Notes: generated by a model from the sequence alone, not told the origin. A DNA stretch of 64,000 nucleotides from Mangrovibacterium lignilyticum (GCF_010882175.1 NZ_WKLH01000001.1:1448021-1512020); one strand, 5' to 3'; counted from the first letter of the stretch, positions 25,564 to 34,200 are shown. Translations and numbers: made by a program.

Positions 25564-28386
25564 TTAATTTGGCTGAATATCAGAAGTATCCGGAACTCCA
25601 TAAAAAATCGCTCCGTCGCTATTATTATCAACTGTCTCAGTACCTGACTCGGAAACGCTGTACTCCCCAGACGCTGAATTAATCGTAAGTGCGACTGTTT
25701 GGTCGTTCTCCGAGTCACTCGTAAAAGCATACATTAAGTATAGCGTATGGGCACTATCGTAACCGTAGGTAACTGCACAGCCTCCAGTTTCTGTATGGGC
25801 TAAATCTACCGTTCCAACGTTGTCATCGAAGGTAATCCCTGTCAACGTTCCAGTACATGCTACTGCTCCCCTATCAAGCGTGTAAGTCACATCAAATGGC
25901 TGAGAATCTGTCGTTCCAAATCCGATACGCCATGTGATCCTTGTTGTTGAGCCGCTAACTCCATCCTGACAGGTATTGCCTAAATCTTCTACCGAGATAT
26001 CAAAATCATTCTGCAATACAGAAATATCAAGTGGTCTAGAAGCAATAGAGCAACCAGAGCTATTTGTTTTGGTTACTTGTATTTGATAGGTTGTGCCTTC
26101 GGTGTAACCGGTGGTGAAGGTAATAGCAGTGGCAGTCAAGCCTACTCCGCTCGTTATTGTTGAAAGGAAATTACCTGAAGCATTCAGCAAATCCCAGGTA
26201 TAGGTGTAATTATCTGGTGAAGCTTCGCCTGCATCCACCGCGTAATTGTGAGTTGAAGAATAAATTGGCTGCTTACCAGAAGCAACACCTTTGTCGGTTG
26301 AATTACTATCGTAGGTTATCGGATCGATCGGGATTGAACTTGAAACAACGACATCCTGTGTTACTTCATCTGATTCATTTCCACACTCGTCGGTAACAGA
26401 CCAATAAATAGTCGTAATTCCAACAGGGAATTGATCCGCCACATCTCCTGCATCGGAAACCATTGTTCCTGCGTTGTCGTTCCCCGGGTAGTAGCGAAAA
26501 TTTGCATTTTCCAATATAACTGAGCAATTACCATCTGTTACTTTAGAATAGTCAAAATTCACGGTAAAATCTGCCAAACAGCTTGCATCAGCATACAGGG
26601 TAATATCCGGAAGTGGATTGCCTCCATTGACAACAGGAGGATCTGAATCGTTTAACTGAAAAATTTGTGGATCAGAAGTAATATCAACACCATCAATCGT
26701 GGCTTTATATATCACTTCCACAGAAGGGCAACCTCCCCCGGGCGGATAAGTATAGCTTTTTTCATAGCTAAAAGCAGTTATCGAAACATAAGAACCACCA
26801 ATGTAACCTCCTGCAGTAAAAATGTCAGTGTATTCAATCTCTGCGGTCGCAAAGTCTGCAAAGCTATCAAAGGATGGTAAGCACTCAACGACATTATTTC
26901 CGTCTTTAAATTCTGGAGCGATCAATTCAACCGTCGTACTACAATCGGCTCCATCCAGGGAACAATATAAATCCTTCAGGGTATTATTTGAAATATCATT
27001 TGGACTTGTTCCGTCGGGTCCGGGCTGCAAATTTGTCTTAATAGGATCATGGTCAAAAATATAAATAGGTCCATCACTGCTAATCCAACCGCTATTAAGC
27101 GTTTCATCCACTATAATCGAGCCTTCATTGGAGAACCCTCCGCTTACCGACAAATTCCCCATTACAATTAATACCCCACTCGGAGAAATTGTAATCGAGT
27201 TTGCAACCATGTCTCCATACACGATCAATGTGTCACAAATTTGAAACCCACTACTCGTTGTGGTCAAGTCTCCATTTCTATAAATCGTCCCGTAAATTGT
27301 GGTTATACCCGATTGTGTATTAGTGGATGGGGGGATTGAATATGAAGCGCTAGATCTCCCCCAACTACTTGCGTCCTCCCAATTACCAGTTTGGTTTTCG
27401 ATACTGAAGAATCGGCTATCTGAATCTCCACAGTCTCCAACGTGAACGTAGGTTGAGTCCTCAATGAAACATCCCTTCGCATTCACATACCGACAAACAT
27501 AGTAACCAGTCATGTTGGTCGTAGCGTTACTCAAACTGACCGTACTCTCATTCCAATCGTTCCTGGTTTCGGAAAAAGAATAATTGTTCGGTCCACTCCA
27601 TACATAGACTACCGGCAAATACAAAGATGAAGGAGGTACACCCTGAGCACGCAAGTTGATCCCACTACCCGGTGAGACCAATGAATTCGTAGCCTGAGGT
27701 TCACCATTACTGTTCCAGCCGGGAATAGAAGCAGTTACACAGCCTAAAGCATCTTTCAACTCGTCTGGAAAGCCATCATAATTATCGATAAAGTCTTCTA
27801 ATCCGCCATAATCACAATCTGCCTCTGAATAGTCAGTATATTCATACCCTTCATCACAATTCGATTCCAGATTTAAATTGTGATCGACATCGCCTAATAA
27901 ATATACCTGAGCATCCTCTTCTATTGTAAAATCAGTATTTCCCGCCGCCCCGTTTATATTACCTTTTACAATAAAATAACTGGCTATAGATAAGGTAACT
28001 TTATTTGTCAGCACAACATTGCCATTGACGACAACATAGGCCTCATCATTCATCCTCAGAGTCGCATAATCCTGTCCATTAAATTGCATTGAGAAATTGC
28101 CATAAACAACCAAACCACCTGACACTATCAGGTCACCAGTCTTTGAAATGGTAATGTTGTTTGTTTCCGCTTTGTAGGAAGAAGGAATCTCGACCACATG
28201 ATCTATCACCACATCATCACTCGCTCCAGGCACAACATCTCCATACCAAGTTGAAGTGCTTGACCACAACCCATCCTGTTTCGAAGTTATTGTAGCAGCA
28301 TACCCACTCCAACTAACCGTCAGTAATACAAGCAGCAGCAGAATAGAAGCACAGCGTTTATTGAGAAAAGGGGTGAAATGGTTCAT
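25564..28386 (-). CDS. Large secreted multi-domain protein (G8-like, HYR, PKD-like)
   Basis: The start is taken at ATG 28386, because it gives a signal peptide (NKRCASILLLLVLLTVSWSGYA); the frame upstream to 28443 lacks signal features. About 940 residues. There are two similar solenoid segments near the N-terminus: DGLWSSTSTWYGDVVPGASD through GDLIVSGGLVVYGN, and GNWEDASSWG through GVLIVMGNLSVSGG, like the G8/pectate-lyase-like edge modules of surface proteins. A HYR-type domain follows (DITLYADASCLADFTVNFD, then TTIYWSVTDECGNESD). The last ~245 residues resemble the 327-aa protein and end in VPDTSDIQPN. No T9SS CTD is recognised. First gene of the surface operon. Confidence 0.85.
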   Translation of the reverse strand: MNHFTPFLNKRCASILLLLVLLTVSWSGYAATITSKQDGLWSSTSTWYGDVVPGASDDVVIDHVVEIPSSYKAETNNITISKTGDLIVSGGLVVYGNFSMQFNGQDYATLRMNDEAYVVVNGNVVLTNKVTLSIASYFIVKGNINGAAGNTDFTIEEDAQVYLLGDVDHNLNLESNCDEGYEYTDYSEADCDYGGLEDFIDNYDGFPDELKDALGCVTASIPGWNSNGEPQATNSLVSPGSGINLRAQGVPPSSLYLPVVYVWSGPNNYSFSETRNDWNESTVSLSNATTNMTGYYVCRYVNAKGCFIEDSTYVHVGDCGDSDSRFFSIENQTGNWEDASSWGRSSASYSIPPSTNTQSGITTIYGTIYRNGDLTTTSSGFQICDTLIVYGDMVANSITISPSGVLIVMGNLSVSGGFSNEGSIIVDETLNSGWISSDGPIYIFDHDPIKTNLQPGPDGTSPNDISNNTLKDLYCSLDGADCSTTVELIAPEFKDGNNVVECLPSFDSFADFATAEIEYTDIFTAGGYIGGSYVSITAFSYEKSYTYPPGGGCPSVEVIYKATIDGVDITSDPQIFQLNDSDPPVVNGGNPLPDITLYADASCLADFTVNFDYSKVTDGNCSVILENANFRYYPGNDNAGTMVSDAGDVADQFPVGITTIYWSVTDECGNESDEVTQDVVVSSSIPIDPITYDSNSTDKGVASGKQPIYSSTHNYAVDAGEASPDNYTYTWDLLNASGNFLSTITSGVGLTATAITFTTGYTEGTTYQIQVTKTNSSGCSIASRPLDISVLQNDFDISVEDLGNTCQDGVSGSTTRITWRIGFGTTDSQPFDVTYTLDRGAVACTGTLTGITFDDNVGTVDLAHTETGGCAVTYGYDSAHTLYLMYAFTSDSENDQTVALTINSASGEYSVSESGTETVDNNSDGAIFYGVPDTSDIQPN

Positions 28387-28932
28387 GGCTTTGTCAACAA
28401 GTAAATATCGAAGTGGCATGCCAGGGCAAACCGGATGAAACAAATTGATACTGATGGCTATTTATTAAATGGCAGGAAGTAATACAGCAGTTGTTTGCGG
28501 TGTACAATAAGCCTAACGAAAGAACAAATCTCTCCTTAGCTGCCATTTTCTCCTTGGCAACCGGAGATTCACCCTTCCCTTTAAGAGAAGCGTATTGAAC
28601 ATTCCTTCGAAATCGACTAGAAACAGTATTCTTGAAATGGCTTACGTTCAAACATACCAAGCACACCCTCTCCCGTTCTGAAAACAGAAGAACCACTTCA
28701 AGCAATAAAAACTGTAGGATTATGACTCCCAACTCTAAACGACACAAGAAACTATAACACTTTTTTTGTAAAAGCTTAGTCCCCATTCAAACCACTAAAA
28801 ATCCTGTTTTATCTTATGATATTAAATCAACCGCACCTAAACTAGATATTATTAATGCGTAACAGAAGCACAAAAGATCAAAACGACGAATTACTCTACC
28901 AAACGCCGATTTCTGTCGATTGTACAATTAGT
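28387..28932. other. Intergenic / long leader upstream of the surface operon
   Basis: About 545 bp between the LytTR regulator stop and the first surface gene, both on the minus strand. No supported gene. A Cys-rich 130-codon frame at 28394-28786 overlaps the operon start and lacks coding character. A short hairpin-prone segment (TCTCC...GGAGA around 28531-28566) may be leader structure. A promoter for the surface operon should lie here. Confidence 0.4.
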
Positions 28933-29688
28933 CTATAGTTTATTATGTAGGAGTTTGTCGAGAAGGAAGTCTTTAAACTTGGGGGAAACCTTTAATTGCG
29001 ATTTGTCAATCATTTCAACCATGCCACCGTCGGTCTTCACATAACGGCTAACACAAGTTAAATTCACCAGGTGAGATCGGTGAATCCGAAAAAAACCATG
29101 GGGAACCAGAAGCTGATCAAACTCAAGCAATGTCCGGCTAATTAATACGGAGGTTCCGTCTTTGTAATACACACGGGTGTAATTTCGTTCGCCTTCACAT
29201 CGCAAGATATTCTTCACTTTAATAATCGCAAAGCCGTTCATCTCGGGTAGGGCAATAGTTACGTCCGCCTGTTCTTCTGAACGTTCTATTTGGCTGCGAA
29301 GATTGTCAATTTCGAATTTGGGTTTAATACCTGAAGTCTTCAAAATACGACTAATCGTCGACTTAACGTTCTCAGGAAGAACCGGTTTTAAGATATAGTC
29401 GAAGGCTGAATATTTGAAAGCAGTAATTGCGTAATCATTGTAAGAAGTAACAAACACGAGCCGGAAATCGACCTCGATCAGTTGATCAATTAAATCAAAA
29501 CCAGTCCCGTCAGGCATTTCGATATCTAAAAACACCAAATCCGGATCTGTATCATTGATGAGCTTAATCCCTTCTCCAACGGAGCCAGCTTCACCCACAA
29601 TTTCTAGTTCTGAAAAATTTTGACTGATAATCCGAAAAAGAATCTTGCGCGCAAGCTGATCATCGTCAATAATTACCGTCCTCACCAT
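28933..29688 (-). CDS. LytTR-family response regulator (orphan)
   Basis: 251 residues. Receiver domain 1-~120 with acidic pocket D8-D10, phosphoacceptor D55 (VFLDIEMPDGTG), Thr/Ser at FVTSYND and Lys at YILKPV. LytTR DNA-binding domain ~140-245 (IIKVKNILRCEGERNYTRVYYKDG, FFRIHRSHLVNLTCVSRYVKTDGG). LytTR proteins bind direct repeats as dimers, usually under a LytS/YehU-type kinase; no such kinase is adjacent, so this is an orphan here. Divergent from tsaB and upstream of the surface operon on the same strand, it could regulate that operon (inference only). Confidence 0.94.
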   Translation of the reverse strand: MVRTVIIDDDQLARKILFRIISQNFSELEIVGEAGSVGEGIKLINDTDPDLVFLDIEMPDGTGFDLIDQLIEVDFRLVFVTSYNDYAITAFKYSAFDYILKPVLPENVKSTISRILKTSGIKPKFEIDNLRSQIERSEEQADVTIALPEMNGFAIIKVKNILRCEGERNYTRVYYKDGTSVLISRTLLEFDQLLVPHGFFRIHRSHLVNLTCVSRYVKTDGGMVEMIDKSQLKVSPKFKDFLLDKLLHNKL

Positions 29689-29821
29689 AGTTCGTTTAAT
29701 TCAACATACTAATCTAATAAAAAAATCAGTCTGAAGACTAACATTACACTATATTATTTTAGACAGATTCAAAGAAAAATAACCAATCGAAACATTTTCG
29801 TCAAGATAAGCCGAATATGCT

Positions 29822-29829
29822 TATTTTTG
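29822..29829 (+). promoter_or_regulatory. -7 element of tsaB
   Basis: TATTTTTG matches the Bacteroidota -7 consensus TAnnTTTG. It lies 18 nt before the tsaB ATG, giving a very short leader. A TTTTCG near 29798 may serve as the weak -33 partner. Confidence 0.5.
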
Positions 29830-29847
29830 GAGCCTAAAACAGACGTT

Positions 29848-30561
29848 ATGGCATATATTCTCCAGCTGGAATCTTCAACCTCAATTTGCAGTGTAGCACT
29901 GGCGAAGGACGGAAAGTTGATTGATTTACTCGAAAGTAACGAAGGACAAAATCACGCACGGCTACTAAGCGTTTTCGTTCAGGATATCCTGCAACGCAAC
30001 AAAATAAATTCCAACCAGTTAAGTGCTGTAGCTGTAAGCGAAGGCCCTGGATCGTACACAGGACTAAGGATTGGTGTATCCTTGGCCAAAGGAATCTGCT
30101 ATGCCAACCAAATACCCCTGATCCCTGTTAGTCCGCTGCAAGCGATGGCTGAACAAGTCATAACAAAGCAAACGGAACTTGGCATTGACAGTCTTGAGAA
30201 CACCATTCTTGTGCCAATGATTGATGCCCGGCGGATGGAAGTTTATACAGCAACTTACGACGCCAACAATCAGCCGGTAAAAACCGTTTCTGCTGAAATC
30301 ATCGACGAACAGGCCTTTTTATCGGATTTGGACAGCCAAAAGCTTCTATTTTTCGGCAACGGAGCCGATAAGTGCTCCCAAATCATTTCCCACCCAAATG
30401 CGACCTTCATTCCGAACATTTTTACTTCGGCACAGTTTATGTGTAAACTGGCATGGAAAGCTTTTCAAAATGAACAATTTGCGGATCTAGCCTACTTTGA
30501 GCCTTTCTATTTAAAAGACTTTATTGCCGGCAAACCGCGAAAAAACATATTAAATACGTAG
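29848..30561 (+). CDS. tsaB: tRNA threonylcarbamoyladenosine biosynthesis protein TsaB
   Basis: 237 residues from ATG 29848 (MAYILQLESSTSICSVAL); the frame continues upstream to a TTG inside the promoter, which I reject as a start. ASKHA fold signatures: LQLESSTSICSVALAKDGKL near the N-terminus and VAVSEGPGSYTGLRIGVSLAKG in the middle. TsaB is the inactive scaffold paralogue of TsaD; the TsaB-TsaD-TsaE complex makes t6A37 on ANN-decoding tRNAs in the cytoplasm. Length is normal for the family. The downstream DUF3108 gene follows on the same strand after ~104 bp. Confidence 0.93.
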   Translation: MAYILQLESSTSICSVALAKDGKLIDLLESNEGQNHARLLSVFVQDILQRNKINSNQLSAVAVSEGPGSYTGLRIGVSLAKGICYANQIPLIPVSPLQAMAEQVITKQTELGIDSLENTILVPMIDARRMEVYTATYDANNQPVKTVSAEIIDEQAFLSDLDSQKLLFFGNGADKCSQIISHPNATFIPNIFTSAQFMCKLAWKAFQNEQFADLAYFEPFYLKDFIAGKPRKNILNT

Positions 30562-30665
30562 CAAGAAAATTTACAGTTTTCGGATGTTTTTCACCTATGT
30601 TTCCACAGGAATTACATACATTTATTAAGAACTGTGCATCTTGCAAAAATTGAAATCCGGGAAAT

Positions 30666-31394
30666 ATGAGAAACAGTTTAATACTATTCTTCAGTCTAAT
30701 CGTAATGGGAGCCTTCGCGCAACCGACCGAGAAGCTGAAGTATAATCTAAAATATAGCTTCATCAAAGGCGGCGAGGCAGTCATTCTCGTGAATGATACA
30801 AGTTTTGCCGGTAAACCGGCTACCCATTATTTTCTGCGGGGACAAACAGTTGGACTACCGGAAGCAATTTACAAGATCGACGATGTTTATGAGACTTTCT
30901 TAAATCCGCGAAACGGACGGCCTTACATGCACATTCGCAACATCAAGGAACGGAAGTACCGGTATTACAACGAAACATACTTTTATACCGACAATGATTC
31001 TATATTCAGTCAACGATCAGGAGGACGAACGGTCCCACACAATATGCTCGACATCCTGAGTGTTTTCAGCTTCCTGCGCCAACACGACTTACTGGAATCT
31101 TTAAAAGTGGGCGATGAATTCACCTTACCGGTTTATCATGCCGACAAGTATTTCATGATGACCACTGTTTTTCTGGGTACTGAAACAATCGATTCGAAAC
31201 TCGGTGAAAAGGAGTGTTATGTTATATCTCCCAGGATTGATGAAGGGAAATTACTGAAGAGTTCTGACGGACTCCGGTTCTATATTACCAAGGATGAAGA
31301 CAAGCTTCCGCTGATTCTCGAACTCGACCTGAATGTCGGTGCCGTTCGGGCAGAACTCGTATCCTACGAAAAAAAAAAGCCGACTAATCTCTGA
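30666..31394 (+). CDS. DUF3108 domain exported protein
   Basis: 242 residues. Signal peptide (MRNSLILFFSLIVMGAFAQ). The mature part matches the DUF3108 pattern: LKYNLKYSFIKGGEAVILVND at the start, GQTVGLPEAIYKIDDVYETF, a central DILSVFSFLRQHDLL and a C-terminal GLRFYITKDEDKLPLILELDLNVGAVRAEL. The biochemical role of DUF3108 is not established; it is a beta-rich envelope protein. A poly-A run (eight A) near the 3' end encodes the terminal KKK. Confidence 0.88.
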   Translation: MRNSLILFFSLIVMGAFAQPTEKLKYNLKYSFIKGGEAVILVNDTSFAGKPATHYFLRGQTVGLPEAIYKIDDVYETFLNPRNGRPYMHIRNIKERKYRYYNETYFYTDNDSIFSQRSGGRTVPHNMLDILSVFSFLRQHDLLESLKVGDEFTLPVYHADKYFMMTTVFLGTETIDSKLGEKECYVISPRIDEGKLLKSSDGLRFYITKDEDKLPLILELDLNVGAVRAELVSYEKKKPTNL

Positions 31395-31500
31395 TTACCC
31401 GTCAACAACATCCCGCCGGTAAAAACAGCTACACAAACAAGCCACTAGAACAAAGGCATTTAAAATTGAAATTGGCGGACGTACTTTTGCCTTTTTTTTA

Positions 31501-31508
31501 TACTTTTG
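31501..31508 (+). promoter_or_regulatory. -7 element of efp
   Basis: TACTTTTG fits TAnnTTTG, 36 nt before the efp ATG. An identical TACTTTTG lies at 31482-31489. No TTG at the usual ~20-nt upstream spacing, so which of the two is used is unclear. Confidence 0.45.
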
Positions 31509-31543
31509 CAGCAAAATTTAGCAACAAATAATTTAATCAAGAT

Positions 31544-32113
31544 ATGGCAAGTACAGCTGATTTTAAAAACGGTTTGACAATTGAGTACAATGGTCAACTG
31601 TTTACAATTATCCAATTTCAACACGTAAAACCTGGTAAAGGTGCAGCCTTTGTGCGTACCAAACTGAAAAACGTGAAAACAGGTAAAGTGATTGAGAACA
31701 CCTTCAATGCTGGAGTAAAAGTGAACACTGTTCGTGTTGAACGTCGTCCGTACCAATACCTGTACAAAGATGATATGGGTTTCAACTTTATGCACACCGA
31801 AACCTTTGAACAAGTTTCAATTGACCCGGATTTAATCGAAAATGCTGACTTGATGAAAGAAGGCCAGATCATTGAAATTAACTTCCACGCTGACACCGAA
31901 ACAGCATTGACGGCTGAACTTCCTCAATATGTTGAGTTGGAAGTAACAGCAACAATTCAAGGTGAAAAAGGAAACACAGCCAGTTCTACTGCATTGAAAC
32001 CAGCAACACTGGAAACAGGTGCTGAAGTTATGGTGCCGATGTTCATCAACGCCGGAGAAACGCTGAAAATTGATACCCGCGACCGTTCATACAGCGAACG
32101 CGTTAAAAAATAA
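31544..32113 (+). CDS. efp: Translation elongation factor P
   Basis: 189 residues, full length, with the three-domain EF-P layout. KOW-like domain I carries the tip loop KPGKGAAF with Lys at residue 32 (equivalent to E. coli Lys34). It continues through VRTKLKNVKTGKVIENTFNAG and ends with the domain III signature GETLKIDTRDRSYSERVKK. EF-P relieves ribosome stalling at polyproline stretches. No EpmA/EpmB or EarP gene is near, so how (or whether) Lys32 is modified is not shown here. Followed by a strong terminator. Confidence 0.97.
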   Translation: MASTADFKNGLTIEYNGQLFTIIQFQHVKPGKGAAFVRTKLKNVKTGKVIENTFNAGVKVNTVRVERRPYQYLYKDDMGFNFMHTETFEQVSIDPDLIENADLMKEGQIIEINFHADTETALTAELPQYVELEVTATIQGEKGNTASSTALKPATLETGAEVMVPMFINAGETLKIDTRDRSYSERVKK

Positions 32114-32142
32114 TCAGTCGTCCAAACCGATTGATCTGCAGC

Positions 32143-32174
32143 AAAAGCTCCCTCACCGGAGCTTTTCTTTTTTT
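32143..32174 (+). terminator. efp: Rho-independent terminator of efp
   Basis: 9-bp perfect stem AAAAGCTCC / GGAGCTTTT with a 6-nt loop, then C and a run of T. 30 bp past the efp stop. Confidence 0.92.
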
Positions 32175-32220
32175 CGACCGTTAGCTGAACCACGACTCTC
32201 CGCTTTCGGCATGCCAATCC

Positions 32221-32266
32221 CAAACTGCTCCGGTATAAGTTGCGAAACGATTGATTTAAACCGGCC
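32221..32266. repeat. Interrupted palindromic element, copy A
   Basis: Begins CAAACTGCTCCGGTA and ends TTTAAACCGGCC, so CCGGT and ACCGG can pair across the spacer. A related element lies at 32678-32728 and a third related end at 47016-47064. It directly borders the left edge of the 21-bp array. Confidence 0.55.
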
Positions 32267-32270
32267 ATTT

Positions 32271-32543
32271 TAGTTTAAAGAAACGCACCAATTCTGTCAA
32301 GAACCAGCTCACTTCTTTAAAGAACCGTGTCATTCCTTTGATGAATTGATGTATTTCTTTAAAGAACTAAGCCAATTCTTTAAAAAAGCACATCAATATT
32401 TTAAAAAACCAAGCCAGTTCTTTAAAACATCACGTCAGTTCTTTAAAGAACTGAGCCAATTCTTATAAGAATTGAGCTGATTCTTCCCAAAAATGCGTCG
32501 ACTCTTCCATGCATTGCACCAGTTCTGAGAGTGTCCAATAAAC
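32271..32543. repeat. Degenerate 21-bp tandem array built on TTCTTTAAAGAA
   Basis: Thirteen units in exact 21-bp register, with unit starts at 32271, 32292, 32313 and so on to 32523. The best units read TTCTTTAAAGAAC then a variable 8 nt (at 32313, 32355, 32439); 32376, 32397, 32418 and 32460 are close variants; the last three units are decayed. The core TTCTTTAAAGAA is a perfect palindrome, so both strands look alike. 21 bp equals two helical turns and seven codons. Read on the minus strand it gives FFKEL-type heptads interrupted by stops. It lies between two convergent genes. Confidence 0.85.
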
Positions 32544-32677
32544 TGTGTAAGTGAGTCAAGCCTTGTGTTACCTATCATTGCTGACTATTTTGATAACGGT
32601 CCGGAAATATTCACGATACTGCTGCCGGGCTTGTAAAAGAGATTGCTCCCGAATGACGAAAACCTGTTCATCAACAA

Positions 32678-32728
32678 CAAACTGCTCCGGTAGGACGATG
32701 ATTGGAAAGGAATAGGATTAAACCGGCC
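32678..32728. repeat. Interrupted palindromic element, copy B
   Basis: Shares CAAACTGCTCCGGTA and TTAAACCGGCC with copy A but has a longer, different spacer. It lies on the other side of the 21-bp array, just past the end of the O-antigen ligase gene. Confidence 0.5.
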
Positions 32729-32742
32729 CCAACAATAGAGAT

Positions 32743-34197
32743 CTATTCGTTTAGTGAAGCTTCTTGCTGAGCCGGTTTTTGAGATAAGTCCAGCGCCACC
32801 AAAACAGCAGCGAAAAACCAAACCGGAATGGCAGCTTTATCCGTATCCAGAAAGTTATTGAGGAATCCATGGGTGAAATAACTGACCAGTGCCATCAGAA
32901 CGGACAAGGCGAGGATTCGCTGCTCTTTATTTTCCGACTTTTCATAAACCCGGAACCCAGTCCTTAACAGTGCAATAACGAGCCACAAAATACTAACCAG
33001 TCCCGGGAATCCGGATTCAGCCAACGGTCCCAGGTATTCACTGTGCGCATTGCCCCCGTCTGCCGAATTGGTACTGATAATGGTTCTCAAATCGGTCTTC
33101 TGAAACGGTGCATACTGAAACATGTAAGTTCCGGGCCCCCATCCCACCACGGGACGTTCCTTAAACATCGCAATCGCGCTGCTCCACCGGTTCAACCGTT
33201 CCACATTCGAGGCATCAGTCGACACATTTGAAATTGAATTGAGGTGTCCCGACAGCTGCGAACTCGATTGCTGCTTGTTCTTTTCCAACAACATCACCAG
33301 CTGACTTTGGAAAACAAACAAAGTAGCGAGTAACAGGCCACCTGTAAGCAACACTGTTCGAAACTTCACTTTCAGCATTAAAAGCAGAAACACAGCCAGC
33401 GCAACGATCAGACTTAGCCAGGCCGCACGAGTATAGGAAAAAACCAAAGCTACAGCAAAGATCAGCAGAAGCACTGTTGCCAGAATCCTCAAAGAGCGTT
33501 TCAACTGCTTTTGCATGCCTACAGCGATCAAAGCGGGCATAAAAAACACCAACATTGCACCATAGGACGTGTGATCTTTGAAAAAAGGATTCATGACAAA
33601 ATTGGCAGCATGATTATCGAAAAAGCCATAACCCGACTGTCTCCACCAGGCATACGCAATTACCGGAACAAACCCGACTGCATAGAGTAACACAAAACGA
33701 TGAAAGTTATTGGCTTTCTGCAACAGACTGTACCCGAGAATATAGAAAGCAACGATGAACCAGACTTTCGAAATCCAGAATTTGAGCGAAACAATGGCCA
33801 TACTGCTGGTCAGGCAGGTTAGCAACATCCAGAGTAAATAAAAGCCAATTGCCAGGCTGATCGGGTGTCTCACAAACTTCCGGTCGAGCTTGGGCTGTTG
33901 CGAGAACTTCAGCATAAAAATCAGCAGCACTCCGAACACTAAGGGTTCAGTTGGCAAATTCATATCGAATGAAAGTCCCGGAATAAGTTCCTTCAGGGCC
34001 ACACTTAGCGGCGTAAAAAATACGATCAGCAACAACAGATAATCCAGTCTGGAGAGGCCCAATAAAACAAAAGCCAATGCGAAAGGCAAAACGCTAAGCC
34101 ACAAACTATCCTTCGCAATGACCAGGTAGAAGTTCAGCGCCAGGAAAATAACGGACACCGCATAAAACAGCCCTATTTTGATCCTTTCGGCGGACAA
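32743..34197 (-). CDS. O-antigen ligase family membrane protein
   Basis: 484 residues, about 11-12 transmembrane helices, with the Wzy_C/O-antigen ligase core: periplasmic loop RLNRWSSAIAMFKERPVVGWGPGTYM and NAHSEYLGPLAESGFPGLVSIL, which hold the family's conserved Arg and His. Role: joining of O-antigen or other surface polysaccharide on the periplasmic face, or polymerase activity; the two are not separable by sequence. It follows the Wzz-like gene by 3 bp on the same strand. No glycosyltransferase cluster is adjacent, which is unusual for this family. Confidence 0.88.
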   Translation of the reverse strand: MSAERIKIGLFYAVSVIFLALNFYLVIAKDSLWLSVLPFALAFVLLGLSRLDYLLLLIVFFTPLSVALKELIPGLSFDMNLPTEPLVFGVLLIFMLKFSQQPKLDRKFVRHPISLAIGFYLLWMLLTCLTSSMAIVSLKFWISKVWFIVAFYILGYSLLQKANNFHRFVLLYAVGFVPVIAYAWWRQSGYGFFDNHAANFVMNPFFKDHTSYGAMLVFFMPALIAVGMQKQLKRSLRILATVLLLIFAVALVFSYTRAAWLSLIVALAVFLLLMLKVKFRTVLLTGGLLLATLFVFQSQLVMLLEKNKQQSSSQLSGHLNSISNVSTDASNVERLNRWSSAIAMFKERPVVGWGPGTYMFQYAPFQKTDLRTIISTNSADGGNAHSEYLGPLAESGFPGLVSILWLVIALLRTGFRVYEKSENKEQRILALSVLMALVSYFTHGFLNNFLDTDKAAIPVWFFAAVLVALDLSQKPAQQEASLNE

Positions 34198-34200
34198 AGC

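Noticed and set aside
28394-28786. 130-codon minus-strand frame before the surface operon
   Set aside because: No domain or signal peptide, odd Cys/Ser composition, and it overlaps the true start of the 940-aa gene.
29827-29847. TTG start giving a longer TsaB
   Set aside because: The TTG overlaps the -7 promoter element and the family begins at the downstream MAYILQLESS.
32271-32543. CRISPR array
   Set aside because: Units are contiguous 21-bp degenerate repeats without conserved repeat plus unique spacer, and no cas genes are present.
32531-32550. Possible insertion-sequence end (GTGTCCAATAAACTGTGTAA)
   Set aside because: It looks like some transposon ends, but no second end or transposase remnant is visible nearby.
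32585-32821. 78-codon minus-strand frame past the O-antigen ligase
   Set aside because: Ser-rich, overlaps the ligase 3' end in another frame and runs into the repeat elements.
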